Shown here: in pieces, positions 15,133 to 22,941 of the stretch
Position numbering within the stretch: the stretch's first letter is position 1
How the letters are laid out: each line of letters begins with the position of its first letter
Notes under the pieces: model-generated
The model's database searches: none
Seen by the model: the letters and a program-made list of their open reading frames with translations, nothing else
Told to the model about the DNA's origin: nothing
Program-made: the position numbers and the translations under genes
Virus record (IMG/VR): IMGVR_UViG_3300036768_000096
Coordinates: 1-41,367 of that record
Direction: 5' to 3' (one strand)
Length of the DNA stretch: 41,367 nt
Origin: a virus

Positions 15133-16809
15133 CTATTGCCAGGTGCCGGACCTGCCGTTGACCGTGATCCGGTCGCCCGGCTTGATCTTGCCGGCGGCTG
15201 CAGCGGCGGCGGCCTCGGCTTCGCTGGCGAAGGATGCGACGCCACCGGGGCCGGCGGCAGGCTGCCCGCCGCCGACCTTCGTCCAGCGGTTGCCAGCCCG
15301 GCGCCAGCCGATCTGCTCCATGAGCTTGTCGGCGGTCTGCACGGCGCGCTCAGGCGACCCTGGCAAAGACTGCATGGCTGACTTCACGAAGTCCTGGTGA
15401 ACCTTCTCGGGGTTCTGCAGCACGAGTTCCAGCGCGGACGCCATGTCAGGCGCCATGCCGGCGGCGAGGACCGTCTGCGCCTCCTTCACCTTCGCAGGGT
15501 CGGCGCCCGCGCCGCTGCTGCGCATGCCTGTCGACAGCGCGCGCAGCTTCGACTCGATCCTCTGCTGCTCGGCCGGATCCTCGGTCTTCGCCAGCGCGAT
15601 CTTCAGCCGCGCGATCTCGGCTGCGGCCTCGCGCGTCGACGCGCCGGCGTTGAACTCGGCCGCGCGCCGGGTGGCGTCAGCCTGATTCACGCGCAGATGG
15701 CCCTCACTCACGGCTACCTGGCGTTCCTGCATCTGATGCTGGAACTCCTGCTGCGCCTGCTTCAGCGCCTCCTCGGCCCTGCCTAAGTAGGCCATATCGG
15801 CGTAGGTGTCGATCGTCTGCGTGCGGCCGTCGGGCAGCTGGTACGTGATCAGCCGCGACTCCACGCCGCCCGGGCGCTTCACGCGCTCGTCCTTGATGAT
15901 GGCCGACGGGTCGATCTGCGCCTTGCCGGTGCTGTTGAAAGCCTGCACGACGGCCGTCAGCGGTGCGCCGGCATGAGCCATGCGCAGCATGTTCAGGTAG
16001 CCCTCCTGACCCAGCGTCGACATCTGCTCGGAGACCTTCATGATCTCCTCGAGCGATGCCTTGCCGTGCTGGGCCTTGAAGGCGATCGCCTGCGCCGCGT
16101 CCAGCATCTTCTCGCCGCTGGTCATCGTCGGCGGCTGTGGCGGCGTCGGCGCGATGGCCCCGACCTCACCGGCGGCCACCTTGGCGTCGTAGGCTTTCTT
16201 GTCGGCCTCGTACTTCGCCATCTGCTCCTGGAATGCCTTCGACCGCTGGCCGAAGATGGAGCCATCGATCAAGGCCGACATGCCGTCGCGGTATGCCTGC
16301 TCGGCGTCGTACTGCTTCTGATCTCGCTCCCAGCGCACGTCCTCGCGCTCGGCCGCCTTGCGCAGGCGCTCGCGGTTGAACTGGCGATCCTCATCGGCTG
16401 CCAGGCGGTCTCGGATGCGGGCCGCGCCATCCAGGTCGCCGTGGCGTTCGAGCACGCCGGCCATTGCCATCTGTCGCGCCCTGCTGATTCCTGCCTCGTC
16501 TAGCGGCTTGTCGAGGATCTTCCCCTGGAAGCTCTGGCGCTGCTGCATGTTGATCATGCCCGGCGCGCCGCCGGCCTTCGGCGTGATCTTGTATCCCTTG
16601 CTCTCCGGGTCCCACTCGATGTCGTACTGGCCGCTGTTGGCCGCGGATTGGATCTGCGCGCCCTGCTCGGGCGTGAAACCCTCGTCCATCGTCGGCACCT
16701 CGGATGCGACCTTGCGCAACTCCTGGTCGCGCTGCACGCGGTCGATGGTGTCGTACATGGCGTTGAAGCCCTCGATGAGGCTAGCCGCACGGGTCAGTCC
16801 GCGCCCCAT
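15133..16809 (-). CDS. Internal virion or DNA-ejection protein (558 aa)
   Basis: A long, charged, mostly helical protein. Residues about 100-190 are rich in Arg, Glu and Gln repeats typical of coiled coil; there is a proline-rich hinge (PTPPQPPTM, near 227) and a further coiled coil at 345-425. The last part has an alanine-rich stretch before a small beta-like end (GDRITVNGRSGTWQ). No catalytic motif is visible. Position decides the call: it lies between the tail genes and the giant virion-type protein, one base from its upstream neighbour, where podophages keep ejection proteins. No sequence family is recognised with certainty. Confidence 0.7.
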   Translation of the reverse strand: MGRGLTRAASLIEGFNAMYDTIDRVQRDQELRKVASEVPTMDEGFTPEQGAQIQSAANSGQYDIEWDPESKGYKITPKAGGAPGMINMQQRQSFQGKILDKPLDEAGISRARQMAMAGVLERHGDLDGAARIRDRLAADEDRQFNRERLRKAAEREDVRWERDQKQYDAEQAYRDGMSALIDGSIFGQRSKAFQEQMAKYEADKKAYDAKVAAGEVGAIAPTPPQPPTMTSGEKMLDAAQAIAFKAQHGKASLEEIMKVSEQMSTLGQEGYLNMLRMAHAGAPLTAVVQAFNSTGKAQIDPSAIIKDERVKRPGGVESRLITYQLPDGRTQTIDTYADMAYLGRAEEALKQAQQEFQHQMQERQVAVSEGHLRVNQADATRRAAEFNAGASTREAAAEIARLKIALAKTEDPAEQQRIESKLRALSTGMRSSGAGADPAKVKEAQTVLAAGMAPDMASALELVLQNPEKVHQDFVKSAMQSLPGSPERAVQTADKLMEQIGWRRAGNRWTKVGGGQPAAGPGGVASFASEAEAAAAAAAGKIKPGDRITVNGRSGTWQ

Positions 16810-16810
16810 G

Positions 16811-18466
16811 TCACTTCCCCCAGATCTCGTAGGCCTTCGTCAGGCCGCCCAGCAGCGCGCCGGCCGCGCTCCAGTCAGTGCCGCCGCCGCCACCGCCACC
16901 CCAGCGCCGCTGCTGCTCGTACATGTGGGTGGCGTTGCTGCCCATTTGCCCGGCCAGCGTGCCAACCGACGCCAGGCCGGAGTTCATCGACTGCAGGCTC
17001 TGCGCTGCCAGCGGAACTGTCGAAGCACCCGCGACTTGCGCGCCGTTCGTCGTCTGCAGGGCCAGCTGAGGCGAGCCGGACAGATATCCGGCAGCGCGGT
17101 CTGTCAACATGCGGCCTTCCATGCGCGCGGCGCGGTCCGCGTTGGTGCCTGCCGCGGCTTGGGCCAGCGTCTTGTCGGCGACCATCTGGCGCAGCACGGA
17201 GCCCCAGCGGCCGTCGTTCAGGCTGCGTCCGCTGCGCGTCATCATGCGCTGCGCCTGCCCCATGGTGTCGGAGTAGGCGCGGTTCACATCGGCGATCGCC
17301 TGGCCGGCGAGCTCGCGGCGCTTGGCCTCGGTGTTGAAGTCGCGCGCGTCTGCAATCGCCTGGTCCTGCAGCTTCGTCAGTTCACCGCGGCGGCCAAGCG
17401 CGTACTCGCGGTCGGCGCGGTAGTCGGCGTAGCCCTCCTTCGCGGTGCGCATCGAGAAATCGAGCGCGTCCTTCTGGAATGGAAGGATCATGTCGGCGTT
17501 GCTGATCATGCGCTGCAGCATCTGGTCCTGCAGGTCCATCGACCTCAGCTGCGCGTCGACCAGGCGCTGATCTGGATCGCCTCCGCCGCCACCTCCTCCG
17601 CCACCACCGCCACCGCCGCCGGATGCGGCGCTGGCCGCCTTGAGCGCGGCGTCTGCCACGCGCAGGCCGTCCTTCACGGTCCAGGTGCCGTCTGGGTTCT
17701 TCGTCGGCGTGCCGCTGCCGGATGGCGTGGCGGGGCCACTGTTGGCTGGCGATCCGCCTTGGCCTTGCGTCGACCCCGGCGACGGGTAGTTGCGACCCTC
17801 GTTCGAATAGACGGCACCGTCGGCTAGCGGCGCGCCGTTCGCGGCCATCGTCGCGCCAGAGCCGATGATCCCGTCCGCGCCCACGCCCCAGGTAGTGCCG
17901 TAGCCGGCCGCGATCTCGCCGCCCGGGGCGAGCGCGCCGGCATTAGCTTCGAGGAAAGAGGCAAGTTCAGCGCCGGTCATGCCGCCAGTGGTGCCTGCGG
18001 CAGCCCCAGTCGTTGCACCTGCCGCAGCTGGCGCGGTCGCGCCAGCGGTTGCGCCAGCGGCTTGAGCGCCGCCCTGCGCCGCATTCGCCATGGCCAGGTT
18101 CCCGGCCAGCGCGCCGCCAAACATCGCCGCCGCAGTGTTGAACTGCCGGCCGCCACCGTCCTGCACTTCAATCGTGCCCAAGTAGTTGCCGCTCAAGTCC
18201 CAGCGGTCGGCTAACTTCCCACCGGTGCCGGGGCGCAGGCGGGTGATGAACCGCTGATCAAGAGACGGGTCGGCCACAGTCGCGCCGCTGTCGCCCTGGT
18301 TTTCCACTGGCCGATACCCAAGGTACTCGTGGACCATCCACCCGTTCGGGTCGTCGGTCTTGAAGTTCGGGTCGTACCACACGGTACCTGTGCCTGACGT
18401 GACGCCTTCTCGGTTTCGCAGCGCCAGGATTTGCTGCAGCGTGGCTTGATCAAGGTTCGTGGCCAT
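16811..18466 (-). CDS. Internal virion protein with glycine and alanine-rich linkers
   Basis: About 551 residues from the ATG at 18466 (MATNLDQATLQQILALRN); a GTG at 18499 overlapping the previous stop as GTGA would add 11 residues, and neither start has a clear ribosome site. The N-terminal 100 residues look globular. They are followed by a long Ala/Gly/Thr low-complexity part, a run of 14 glycines near residue 290 (bases about 17577-17620), then a helical region with regular Arg/Asp/Gln spacing and a second glycine run near the end. Such a protein with flexible linkers between tail fibres and the ejection genes is probably carried inside the virion. Function is inferred from position only. 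Confidence 0.65.
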   Translation of the reverse strand: MATNLDQATLQQILALRNREGVTSGTGTVWYDPNFKTDDPNGWMVHEYLGYRPVENQGDSGATVADPSLDQRFITRLRPGTGGKLADRWDLSGNYLGTIEVQDGGGRQFNTAAAMFGGALAGNLAMANAAQGGAQAAGATAGATAPAAAGATTGAAAGTTGGMTGAELASFLEANAGALAPGGEIAAGYGTTWGVGADGIIGSGATMAANGAPLADGAVYSNEGRNYPSPGSTQGQGGSPANSGPATPSGSGTPTKNPDGTWTVKDGLRVADAALKAASAASGGGGGGGGGGGGGGDPDQRLVDAQLRSMDLQDQMLQRMISNADMILPFQKDALDFSMRTAKEGYADYRADREYALGRRGELTKLQDQAIADARDFNTEAKRRELAGQAIADVNRAYSDTMGQAQRMMTRSGRSLNDGRWGSVLRQMVADKTLAQAAAGTNADRAARMEGRMLTDRAAGYLSGSPQLALQTTNGAQVAGASTVPLAAQSLQSMNSGLASVGTLAGQMGSNATHMYEQQRRWGGGGGGGTDWSAAGALLGGLTKAYEIWGK

Positions 18467-18495
18467 GGTCGGATGGTGCCAGGCTTGGATCGAGG

Positions 18496-19206
18496 TCACA
18501 GCGGGGCCAGTTGGCCGGCTGGGGCGCCTAGCGCAGCGCCGACGGCTGCGCCTTTCACGATGAAAACGTCGTCTAGGTACGCCCCGGCTGAAAAGGATCC
18601 CGCGCTCAGGCTGCCGATCGTCGGTCCGATCGCAGTGGACAACAGCGCCCCGTTGAACGTCGTCGACGCCTCGATCGCCCCATTCACTCGCAGGCGGAAG
18701 TTATTACCCTCCCGCTCCCCAACGACGAAGTACCAAGTATTCGCGGCAACGATCGTCGTGCTCCGCAGGTCGTAGACCAGCGCCACCGCGGAGCTGAACC
18801 CACGGAAGCCGAATTTCTGCGTCGAGTTGTCGTACCAGATCTGCCATGGGTATGCGCCGTTGTCGATGCCCTTGTAGATGTAGACGTCGTTGGACGCATC
18901 ACCGGTTCGTCGAATCCAGCACCCCATGGTGAAGTCGCCCGTCGACAGATCGAAGTGCGTCCCATCCGGCGCTGACAAGCCACCCGATGACAGGATGGCC
19001 GCTGAAGCCCCGCCGAATTTGCTCTGCGCAGTCGAGATCACCGGATTGTTGACCCTCGTGATCGTGCTACCGATCGGCGAACTGTCGATGAACGTCGTCG
19101 AGTTGTTGGCGCCGTTGCAGTTCAGCAGCAGAACCAAATTGCCAACGGCAACGGTCGGACCTGCGGTCTCGCCTAGCATCAGCATCGCTTGGTGCGATGC
19201 GCCCAT
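18496..19206 (-). CDS. LamG/concanavalin-like lectin-fold fibre protein
   Basis: 236 residues from the ATG at 19206, which overlaps the stop of the previous gene as TGATG. Residues about 30-230 show the jelly-roll pattern of LamG/concanavalin A-like domains in phage tails: LLLNCNGANNSTTFIDSS at the start, the central strands FTMGCWIRRTG and WYFVVGEREGNNFRLRVNG, and an ending AYLDDVFIVKG. Such domains bind carbohydrate in related structural proteins. It is the last of six consecutive fibre-type genes and probably forms part of the receptor-binding apparatus. The ligand cannot be predicted. Confidence 0.8.
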   Translation of the reverse strand: MGASHQAMLMLGETAGPTVAVGNLVLLLNCNGANNSTTFIDSSPIGSTITRVNNPVISTAQSKFGGASAAILSSGGLSAPDGTHFDLSTGDFTMGCWIRRTGDASNDVYIYKGIDNGAYPWQIWYDNSTQKFGFRGFSSAVALVYDLRSTTIVAANTWYFVVGEREGNNFRLRVNGAIEASTTFNGALLSTAIGPTIGSLSAGSFSAGAYLDDVFIVKGAAVGAALGAPAGQLAPL

Positions 19207-20126
19207 CAGGTTAACCCCGCTCCGCTGATGATCCACTTCGTCAGACCGACCTTTAGCGCGGTGGCGACGCCGTTCTGCGCCAAGGTGCGCGAGCCTGTTG
19301 TCGTGGTGCCGGCCAATATCATCGTGTCGGACGTGATCGCGATGGTGATGTTCTGGCTCGTCTCGTTGACGAACGTGTGCGCGGTCCCCACAGGGAATGC
19401 CACGCTAGTGTTTGCCGGGATCGTGAACGTCCGCGCATTGGCGTCCGACGCTGGATGCAGTGTCCCCTTCCCGGCATCCTCCAGAACCAGGGTGTAATCT
19501 GCGCTACGCGAGGTCAGTGGGATCCCGCGGAATCCGATCTGGTCGACGGCCGATCCGTCTCCCTGGAGATCGGTTCGCAGCGTCGCCAGCGAATCCACGG
19601 CCAGCACACCGGCGTCCAAGCGCGCATACCCGGTGCCGGTGGCGCGCTTGCCAGTCTTGCCGCCCGTGCCGCTGAACAGCACCACCTCGCCATCCACGCT
19701 CGTCGACGTGTTGCTGGAGAAGTCGCCCTTCGAGTTAACCAGTTCTGTCAAAGAACTCAGTCGACTTCCGACCGTGCTGTCGAGCGTGTTGAGAGCAGCG
19801 CGAAGAGCATCAATGGCTGACGACAGCGCAGAAGCATCCGCGCTGCTGATTGCCTGCGTCGTGTTATTCGTCGCGGACGATCCCTTGGACGCCTCTGCGA
19901 TCTCGGTTTTCAGCCGCTTCTCCAACTCCTCGAGTTCCAACGCCAGGTCTCGGAAGGTGACGGCCCGCTCGTACAGATCTCCGCGCGCGCCAAGGCGCAC
20001 CTCCAGCCACTCGCGGATCGCCTCAAGCGCCTTCTGCACGTTCGGATCCTGCGCGCGCGCCGCCTGCAGCGAAGCCAGCTTCACCGGACGGTTGGCGTAG
20101 GGGCCGCGGTCGGTGAGGCGGCTCAC
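19206..20126 (-). CDS. Tail fibre protein with coiled-coil shaft and beta tip
   Basis: 306 residues starting at a GTG (20126) overlapping the previous stop as GTGA. The N-terminus (about 10-80) is helical; residues about 85-130 form a Ser/Ala/Leu-rich coiled coil (SSADASALSSAIDALRAAL); the C-terminal half is beta-rich and Thr/Gly-rich (LTSRSADYTLVLEDAGKGT, FTIPANTSVAFPVG, WIISGAGLT), the usual tip domain of phage fibres. The next gene begins on its stop codon, so fibre and lectin are probably translated together. Host-receptor contact is inferred from architecture. Confidence 0.8.
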   Translation of the reverse strand: MSRLTDRGPYANRPVKLASLQAARAQDPNVQKALEAIREWLEVRLGARGDLYERAVTFRDLALELEELEKRLKTEIAEASKGSSATNNTTQAISSADASALSSAIDALRAALNTLDSTVGSRLSSLTELVNSKGDFSSNTSTSVDGEVVLFSGTGGKTGKRATGTGYARLDAGVLAVDSLATLRTDLQGDGSAVDQIGFRGIPLTSRSADYTLVLEDAGKGTLHPASDANARTFTIPANTSVAFPVGTAHTFVNETSQNITIAITSDTMILAGTTTTGSRTLAQNGVATALKVGLTKWIISGAGLT

Positions 20127-21088
20127 TCGCGGATCTCCTCAACCGACGATGCGATGGCCACCGATGTGACGATGCCCTGTCCCTCGACCTCGATCTCCCA
20201 CATCCGCGCGCGGCCAGCCGGCACGCGCACCGGCTCGCGGCCGGTGATGGTGACGCTGTAGAAAGTGGCGCCATCGCGCAGCAGGCGCACGGTCGCTGAG
20301 ATCGAACCCGGCCCGTTCACGCGCACCCATGCGAAGGACGGGTGGTCAGGCAGAATGAACTTCTGCGAACGCCACAGGCCGACCCGCTGCCCGGTGTCGA
20401 AGTACGGCACCACGTCCGTTCCTTCGACCGCGTACATGGTGTCGGTCAGCAGGTCGGTGTAGAAGGTGCCGATCGAACCGCTAGGACCCACCACCGGTGG
20501 AAGATCTGTGCCGAACTCCAACTGGATACGCTTGCCAACGGTGAATCCCCAGCGCGTGATTCTGGTCATGCCGGTTGGCACGTCGGCAAGGTCGTACTCG
20601 ATCGTGTACCGATCGCGTTGGCGCCGATGCTTCACGCGTCCGGCCTGCAGGTAGAACAGCAGCACGTCGTTGAGCCCGATCTGCATGTCCCGCTTGTCGT
20701 CCATGGTGACGACGGGCGATGTCGCGCCGGCGAAGGTGCTCGTGACGTAGGCTGCCGCCACGGCGTCATACCAGTACATCTTGGCCGTTCCTCCTGCGAC
20801 GTAGGCAACGGTCGGGCGCATATTCTGGTCAAAGGCCAAGGCGATCTCGGTGATGCCGCTGTCACTAGTCACGTCGGCCCATGTGCCTGCGCCGTCGGGG
20901 CGCACCTGGATAGTGCCGCCGCTCACGCGCGCCTCCCACGCCTTGACCTGAAGGCCCTGCGACGGGTCGCCGATGTCGACGCCGCCCATTTCGTAGTCGA
21001 CCAGCAGCGACGATCGAATACGGTCGTCCGGCGCGAGGAAAGCCGATTCGACCGGCGTCGGCGACAGCATGTTGGCCGGCATCGCCAT
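20123..21088 (-). CDS. Tail structural protein, paralogue of the 22521 gene
   Basis: 321 residues. The first half is a beta-rich domain (VDIGDPSQGLQVKAWEARVS and later strands). The last 110 residues match the whole of the 139-residue product at 22521-22940: both have F/LY-[ST]DL-x-TDT-[ML]Y, a V-G-x-WRS or AGVWRS turn, LLRDGATFYS versus LYRDGALYYT, and a closing IEVE or LEVES stretch. This points to duplication of a tail domain. The GTG of the next gene overlaps its stop. I recognise it as a phage structural protein but not its exact place in the tail. Confidence 0.72.
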   Translation of the reverse strand: MAMPANMLSPTPVESAFLAPDDRIRSSLLVDYEMGGVDIGDPSQGLQVKAWEARVSGGTIQVRPDGAGTWADVTSDSGITEIALAFDQNMRPTVAYVAGGTAKMYWYDAVAAAYVTSTFAGATSPVVTMDDKRDMQIGLNDVLLFYLQAGRVKHRRQRDRYTIEYDLADVPTGMTRITRWGFTVGKRIQLEFGTDLPPVVGPSGSIGTFYTDLLTDTMYAVEGTDVVPYFDTGQRVGLWRSQKFILPDHPSFAWVRVNGPGSISATVRLLRDGATFYSVTITGREPVRVPAGRARMWEIEVEGQGIVTSVAIASSVEEIRE

Positions 21089-21091
21089 GAG

Positions 21092-22054
21092 TTACGGCCT
21101 CCGCGCCCAGGTCTGGCGCCAGGTCATCGATAGCGTCTTCGTGTTGTCCTTCGGGACCGCCCCATCAAGGACGCATTGGTACGTGCCGAACAGACCCGAG
21201 TAGATGAACGCCTTGATGCCTCCGGCGATATTGCCCCGGTTGATACCCCAGGTCAACGTGAACTGACAGGACCGAGACCCGGGGGCGTAGGTGGCGTTAC
21301 TCACGCCATCAGGTTGATCGTATGTCCCACCGCCAGGAGAGTTTGCTCCTCCGTCGGTCTGCTTGATGGATGTTGTCTCGACATCGGTCTGGATTACCGC
21401 TGGCGGGCCGAAAGAAAGAGCCCTGACGAGGCCGTTGCACCATGCGCGTGGCGACGCAGTAAGGTCCAGGAGGTAAGGTATCCATCCAAGTCCGTTGCCA
21501 GCCCCCGCGAAGTTCCCGCTGGCAGCGTGGCTTGGTCGAATCGTGTAGTTGTAAGCCGTCGAACCGATCGTCACGCTACCAGTTGCGTCGCTCGTCGGAA
21601 GGTACATACGAAGTTCGTACACCACCGTGAGTTGGTCGATCGCCAGCAGTGAGATCGCTGGAGAGACGAGCGAGCGCGAAAACACCGCAGTTGGAGTCCA
21701 CCCAATCCCGACCTCAGCCACGTTGCCGACAACCGCCCCTTGCGCGAAGGCGTATGTGCGCCGAGACCAACCGTAGCGCGGCGCGCTGGTTTCGATGCCA
21801 ACAGATGAACCAGAAGCTCCGTTTTGCACCGCGATCTGCGCGCCAAGTGTGGTGTTCGTGACGGCCGGCGCCGTGTTGTCGGTGCCAACCATGCAGTATT
21901 GGGCGAGCGCCTTGTCCTCGCCGATCGCCTCCAGACCTGTGTCGGTGATGAGGTTGTCAAACCAGCCGGTGTCGTGGATCAGTATGCCGCCGCGGCGTAC
22001 CTCCAGCTTGTAGCGGCCGGCGAAATCGATGCGAGGCAACGTCACGTGATTCAT
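21092..22054 (-). CDS. Tail or fibre structural protein
   Basis: 320 residues from an ATG overlapping the upstream stop as ATGA. It opens with a compact segment (YKLEVRRGGILIHDTGWFDN and LITDTGL), seen at the N-terminus of podophage structural proteins that attach to the tail, then long beta-rich, Gly/Ser/Thr-rich sequence (TSDATGSVTIGSTAYNYTI), aromatic loops, and a Trp-rich C-terminus (SMTWRQTWARRP). No enzyme motif. It sits among fibre genes, so I call it a receptor-binding or tail-decorating component. Confidence 0.7.
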   Translation of the reverse strand: MNHVTLPRIDFAGRYKLEVRRGGILIHDTGWFDNLITDTGLEAIGEDKALAQYCMVGTDNTAPAVTNTTLGAQIAVQNGASGSSVGIETSAPRYGWSRRTYAFAQGAVVGNVAEVGIGWTPTAVFSRSLVSPAISLLAIDQLTVVYELRMYLPTSDATGSVTIGSTAYNYTIRPSHAASGNFAGAGNGLGWIPYLLDLTASPRAWCNGLVRALSFGPPAVIQTDVETTSIKQTDGGANSPGGGTYDQPDGVSNATYAPGSRSCQFTLTWGINRGNIAGGIKAFIYSGLFGTYQCVLDGAVPKDNTKTLSMTWRQTWARRP

Positions 22055-22524
22055 GTCAGGCTCCCGGAAACAAGGTCAGACGCCACGTCGATCCCTTCAT
22101 CGTTGGCAGGATCAACGTGCGTCACGTAGTTGATGGTCACGGCCAGCGATCCAGCGGTTAGCGCGGAGCTTACGTCGATGCCTTCAGGCGGGATCGTGTA
22201 AGACTCGTATTCGATGACCGTTGTGAGCACGCCGCTCACCACGTCCGAACTCACGTCGACCCCTTCGGGCGGGATCGTGTGCGACTGGTACGCGATCGTG
22301 GTCGCCAGCGTGCCGGACACCAGAGCAGACGACACGTCGATGTTGTCGACGGGCTCCTGTATCCACCCGCGGGTCAGGGACGACGAGGCGTCAAATCCAT
22401 CGATCACCTCGATCGGGTAGATCAGCGACGTGAGAATCGGCCCGCCTGGAGGCGTGCCAGCGCCCGGCGTGCCGTCCAGCGTGCCGATGCGCTTGGACAC
22501 GAAGTCGAAAGCGATGACCGTCAT
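22051..22524 (-). CDS. Small tail protein made of tandem 27-residue repeats
   Basis: 157 residues from the ATG at 22524 (MTVIAFDFVSKRIGTLDG), overlapping the previous stop as ATGA. After about 50 residues it consists of repeats of the type IDVSSALVSGTLATTI followed by an aromatic stretch and HTIPPEG. Two full units are 27 residues, a third is 29, and a truncated unit closes the protein; a degenerate unit precedes them. The repeat also shows in the DNA at about 22060-22400. Alternating small and hydrophobic residues suggest a beta stack. Probably a fibre or spike component; a longer open frame upstream is arginine-rich shadow. Confidence 0.7.
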   Translation of the reverse strand: MTVIAFDFVSKRIGTLDGTPGAGTPPGGPILTSLIYPIEVIDGFDASSSLTRGWIQEPVDNIDVSSALVSGTLATTIAYQSHTIPPEGVDVSSDVVSGVLTTVIEYESYTIPPEGIDVSSALTAGSLAVTINYVTHVDPANDEGIDVASDLVSGSLT

Positions 22525-22940
22525 GCAAAGACCAGCTCCGACATGGACGAGGCGAGCACGGCGCGCGTGATCCGGTCGTCGGATTCGACCTCCAGCTCGA
22601 TTTCGCGGAAACGTGTCGCCGGCAGCGGCACTGGAACGTTCGCAGCGATCGTTGGCGTCGTGTAGTAGAGAGCCCCGTCTCGATACAGACGGGCCACAGC
22701 CGCGGTGAAAGGCCCCTCCAGCAGCATCAGAGCCAGCGAAGGCTGCGCGTTCAGCACGTAGCGGCGGCTGCGCCAGACCCCGGCTTGGTGCGTACCGGTC
22801 AGTTGCGGCAGTACCGTTGTGCCGACGGCTCCGTACAACGTGTCGGTGCGCAGGTCGCTGTAGAGCGTCGTCCAAGCCGGCGCCTCGGACCTGCTCATCC
22901 GCATCTTCATGAAATCGACGGAGAGCACCGAGGCCGGCAC
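22521..22940 (-). CDS. Tail protein, short paralogue of the 20123 gene
   Basis: 139 residues (MPASVLSVDFMKMRMSRS), almost entirely equivalent to the C-terminal third of the product of 20123-21088: DLRTDTLYGAVGTTVLP, AGVWRSRRYVL, LYRDGALYYTTP and REIELEVESDD line up with the same strands there. It lacks the larger N-terminal domain of that protein. It follows the nozzle gene and overlaps the repeat protein by four bases. Likely a tail-tip or fibre-attachment domain; exact role unknown. Confidence 0.7.
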   Translation of the reverse strand: MPASVLSVDFMKMRMSRSEAPAWTTLYSDLRTDTLYGAVGTTVLPQLTGTHQAGVWRSRRYVLNAQPSLALMLLEGPFTAAVARLYRDGALYYTTPTIAANVPVPLPATRFREIELEVESDDRITRAVLASSMSELVFA

Positions 22941-22941
22941 G

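Noticed and set aside
17577-17625. CCG/CCA-rich tract as a regulatory repeat or CRISPR
   Set aside because: It simply encodes a run of 14 glycines in the 16811 protein; no spacer structure.
22051-22875. Longer version of the repeat protein starting at 22875
   Set aside because: The extra N-terminal part is an Arg/His-rich shadow of the 22521 gene; ATG 22524 has ATGA coupling.
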